Assembly: GCF_949628215.1 (NCBI RefSeq)
Contig: NC_134284.1
Coordinates: 4,261,350-4,325,349 of the forward strand
Direction of reading: 5' to 3'
From: Phalacrocorax aristotelis
Lineage: Eukaryota > Chordata > Aves > Suliformes > Phalacrocoracidae
Length of the DNA: 64,000 nucleotides
The notes below the pieces were generated by a model. The model ran no database searches. It was not told the origin of the DNA and saw only the letters and a list, made by a program, of their open reading frames with translations. The translations under genes and the position numbers were made by a program. This document shows, piece by piece, positions 61,570 through 64,000 of the stretch (position 1 is its first letter; every line of letters starts with the position of its first letter).

Positions 61570-61800
61570 TCTGCAAAGAGACTGTTAAGGCATCAATCAA
61601 ATAGCAGCACTTCATCAGGCTTATAATATGATCTAATTGCTTTTGGCATTTGGAGAAATAAAAACAAATCAAGTGATATTTATGTGGATATAAGAGACCA
61701 TTTAAAATATTTTAGAATTTTGCATAGAGCAATTTTAAAATGCGTATTAATAGAATGCTCCAAAACTGTGCAAGTCACTGTCATTAAACTATTATAAATA
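61570..61800. promoter_or_regulatory. candidate conserved regulatory segment
   Basis: Complex AT-rich sequence with GCATCAATCAAATAGC (PBX-like ATCAATCA), TGATCTAATTGC, ATCAAGTGATATTTATGTGG and TGCGTATTAATAG. Non-coding; called from texture and motifs only. Confidence 0.25.
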
Positions 61801-63039
61801 CAATATAACTTTTAGCTGCATAATACATTTTTAATAAACAAACTGTCGAAACACATTATTCACTTACACTTATTCATTCAGATCTGAGTACTGTTCTCCA
61901 GGCAAATAAAGGATTTTTATAATCCTCAATGACAAGTTAGGGTTTTAAAAAAAAATATAGTTCTCATGGAAATTAACTTTTAAAAGCTATGATTAAATAA
62001 CATTAAGGTTACACTAATTTACAAGGATCAAGGCTTTCTAAGTGAAGACCGATGCCGTGAGAAAGAAAGCACACGCTGACTCAAGGCAGCTTGTCGTTAC
62101 GACAAGAGTCTTGAGTGAACTTTGAATTTCTCAAGCTTTGTTGGTTCATGCCCTAATATTGAAACACATGATTTTGTTGTTTATTAATAGTATTCCAGAT
62201 GCTCATCTCTCAAAGTGGCTGTGTGTACTCAAGGTGAAACATTTTTTTTTTTTCCAGTCTCAGCATCTTCAAAATCAGGTAGGTGCTTTGCACATCAGGC
62301 TGTAAGGTTTTGTGCTGTAAAGCGAGACTATAAGGTGCCCCTTATACCTGCATTGCAGGATTGGGCTGATGTGCTGAAAATTAACATGGTACTCACATCA
62401 ACATTTGTGAAAAGAAATTGCCAATCCTCATACTGCTGGACTGTTTCACGGAAATTATGGCCAAAGGTGTCTTTGGTTTTAGTGAAGATCGCTTGGGTAT
62501 GGGTTTTGGACAACCACGCATTTAAGCTGCCTGGGAAGTTGCTTCCAGTATCTATCTAAAAGGGATAACAGACAAGTGTTCCAGGTACCTTACTTAGTAG
62601 TTTGGCGATCTGTCCTCGTTTTCCTGAACTGTAAGAACCTTACATCACTTAACCATCTCAATACAGGGCAAAGCGACTTCAGGCACCCTGAAGATCATGG
62701 GCATAACTAAGCAAAATCAGCTCAACCAAAAAACCTCAATCTGAAATGCACAATGTAAGAAAGCTTTCTGCGTCTTCTCTTTGAGAAGGTTCATAAATTC
62801 CTTTCTGATGGAGAGAGTCGAATATTCTACGTTAGCTGTTCCATCTACATATTTGTCTTTTGTAATTCAGGGTTAGCACATTGCTTTACTGTACCTCTGC
62901 AAGTCCATTAATGCGTTCCTGTTCAAAGCAGCAATACCCTTCCACCCCGTAAATGCAATTTGATGACTAGTTTATTAAAGCTATGCTACTTCTGTTTAAC
63001 TTGTGCTATTTGTATTTACCAGTTAAGACACTGCAAGAA

Positions 63040-63740
63040 TGTTGCTATCCTTTGAAAAGGCGGGGAGAAAAGGTGATTGTTTGCATTACAGAATTATTCC
63101 ATATATTGTCGCTGGAAGCAATACTTTCTGATTAAACCCAGACAAGGAACGGTGCTTCCTGAGGTACTTGCTTGTTACTCAGTTTCCCTGAGAAAACCTC
63201 ATGCCATTAATTCATTCTCCAGAGACTGTCGACGCAAGGCTGCTATTGTTTGATTCTGCACATTTGAAGCTGTGGATCAGTGTTGAGAGGAGTTACTGAG
63301 GTTATTTCAAACATTTTGTTAAACTCACGGCAGTCCTCCCAAAGGAATGCTTGGCTGCAAACAACCTCTTATCCCGGGTGACAGAAAACATGAGAAAAGC
63401 CTTTGAGTACAGTCAGATTGAGGTCCGGGCAGCCATAAGTGCTGGTCAACTCATGTTGCCATTAGGTGATTAATAGTGGTTTATTTTTAGGGCTGGAAGT
63501 AACAGGCCATCCTAAGGTCAGTGCAAGATGATATCTGAATAATCTGTGAGGGCCTCATACGTTGCAGCAATCCTTTCCGTGCGGCAGTTTTTCTGGTGAC
63601 AGCGCTTGCCGCTGTGATAGGGGATGCCAAAAGTGCATTTAACGGGGGACACAGGACTGCTCTCACAGCAATTTATTTTTGTTTAATAATTATTGTCAAA
63701 TAGAACTAAACTAATTGGAAAAGTTGTTCAGCAAATTTTG
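63040..63740. promoter_or_regulatory. best candidate MEIS2-type enhancer inside the CDIN1 intron
   Basis: About 0.7 kb of balanced, complex, non-repetitive DNA that stands out from the AT-rich intron. TGACAG, the MEIS/PREP core, occurs at 63379-63384 and 63597-63602. ATTGTTTGCATTAC, GTGATTAATAG, CATTAATTCATTC and TTTAATAATTATTGTC add octamer and homeodomain words. It has no coding character. It may be a long-range enhancer with autoregulatory input, but this is inference. Confidence 0.4.
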
Positions 63741-64000
63741 ATAGCAAAAACGCTGATAAATAAATGCACTATATACCTGTGTGTTTAGCATTTGCTGAGT
63801 ATAAATCTTGGAGCCAGCATTAAAGCTACCTGAAGACATTTTGAATGAATTATTAGACAATTCCGTATCTCCGAACCCTTATACACAAATATACAATAAA
63901 ACAAACAATGTAACAAATGAATTAACAAATGGAGGACAGCTTGTTTGGGCTTCCAACTTCCCAGATCAGAGAATTAGTCCAAGACTGGATAGTAAATCAC

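Larger units (their letters stand above)
55183..64000 (-). other. CDIN1: last CDIN1 intron (3' part)
   Basis: No earlier CDIN1 exon was found up to the window edge when I looked for the coding text expected just before FGPG, so the last intron is at least 8.8 kb. It contains a G15 run (56286-56300), a split poly(C) tract (60792-60813), and several complex segments that look regulatory (59690-60000, 61570-61800, 63040-63740). Other short ORFs here have no family-like sequence. Confidence 0.75.

Noticed and set aside
62328-62513. Minus-strand frame with a GT-AGT donor-like site (near 62388-62393), considered as an upstream CDIN1 exon
   Set aside because: The translation (for example GHNFRETVQQYEDWQF) does not match CDIN1 or another family I recognise, there is no good acceptor, and an opposite-strand frame overlaps it. 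It could still be a non-coding exon; RNA data would decide.
1-64000. Search for tRNA, rRNA, CRISPR arrays and bacterial-type features
   Set aside because: No tRNA B-box pattern in a plausible context, no rRNA text and no spaced direct-repeat arrays were seen; the window is eukaryotic intergenic and intronic DNA.

Overview
This is vertebrate nuclear DNA, most likely from a bird (or another sauropsid). There are no operons or bacterial signals. Coding sequence is limited to two spliced-exon fragments, each flanked by a consensus intron boundary, in about 64 kb of non-coding DNA. Interspersed-repeat density is low, there is no Alu/L1-type sequence, and only small eroded fragments resemble old sauropsid repeats. 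The bird assignment is inference.

Layout. Positions 1-723 are the 3' part of an intron, followed by the last coding exon of MEIS2 (724-1010, + strand) and its 3' UTR to a poly(A) signal at 2199-2204. At the other end, the last coding exon of CDIN1 (C15orf41 in human) lies on the minus strand (stop codon 55047-55049, splice acceptor just above 55182). Its 3' UTR runs leftward and its last intron fills the window from 55183 to the right edge. The two genes are therefore tail to tail, about 52 kb apart, the same convergent arrangement as at human 15q14.

Between them are two kinds of DNA. From about 4.1 to 14.9 kb there is a striking series of eight CpG-rich, GC-rich blocks (about 4.14-4.86, 5.31-5.60, 6.64-7.00, 7.56-7.72, 8.91-9.97, 10.06-10.44, 12.09-12.35 and 13.39-14.87 kb), separated by AT-rich segments that look like conserved regulatory DNA. 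None contains a recognisable gene. The blocks hold a consensus-perfect CTCF core (9153-9166), a GC minisatellite with higher-order structure (9199-9530), a palindromic CACGTG E-box (9958-9967), a perfect CRE (13509-13516) and a (GGGGCC)4 tract (14266-14289). From about 15 to 54 kb the DNA is AT-rich and gene-free, with a few candidate enhancer-like segments, homopolymer and low-complexity tracts, and a few ancient repeat fragments. The CDIN1 intron holds further candidate regulatory segments, the best at 63.04-63.74 kb, which has two TALE-homeodomain (MEIS/PREP-type) TGACAG sites.

MEIS2 is a dose-sensitive TALE homeodomain transcription factor. The simplest reading is that this is its 3' regulatory landscape, extending into the neighbouring CDIN1 gene. 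The exons rest on direct translation. The regulatory calls rest on motifs and sequence texture and are inference until aligned to other genomes.
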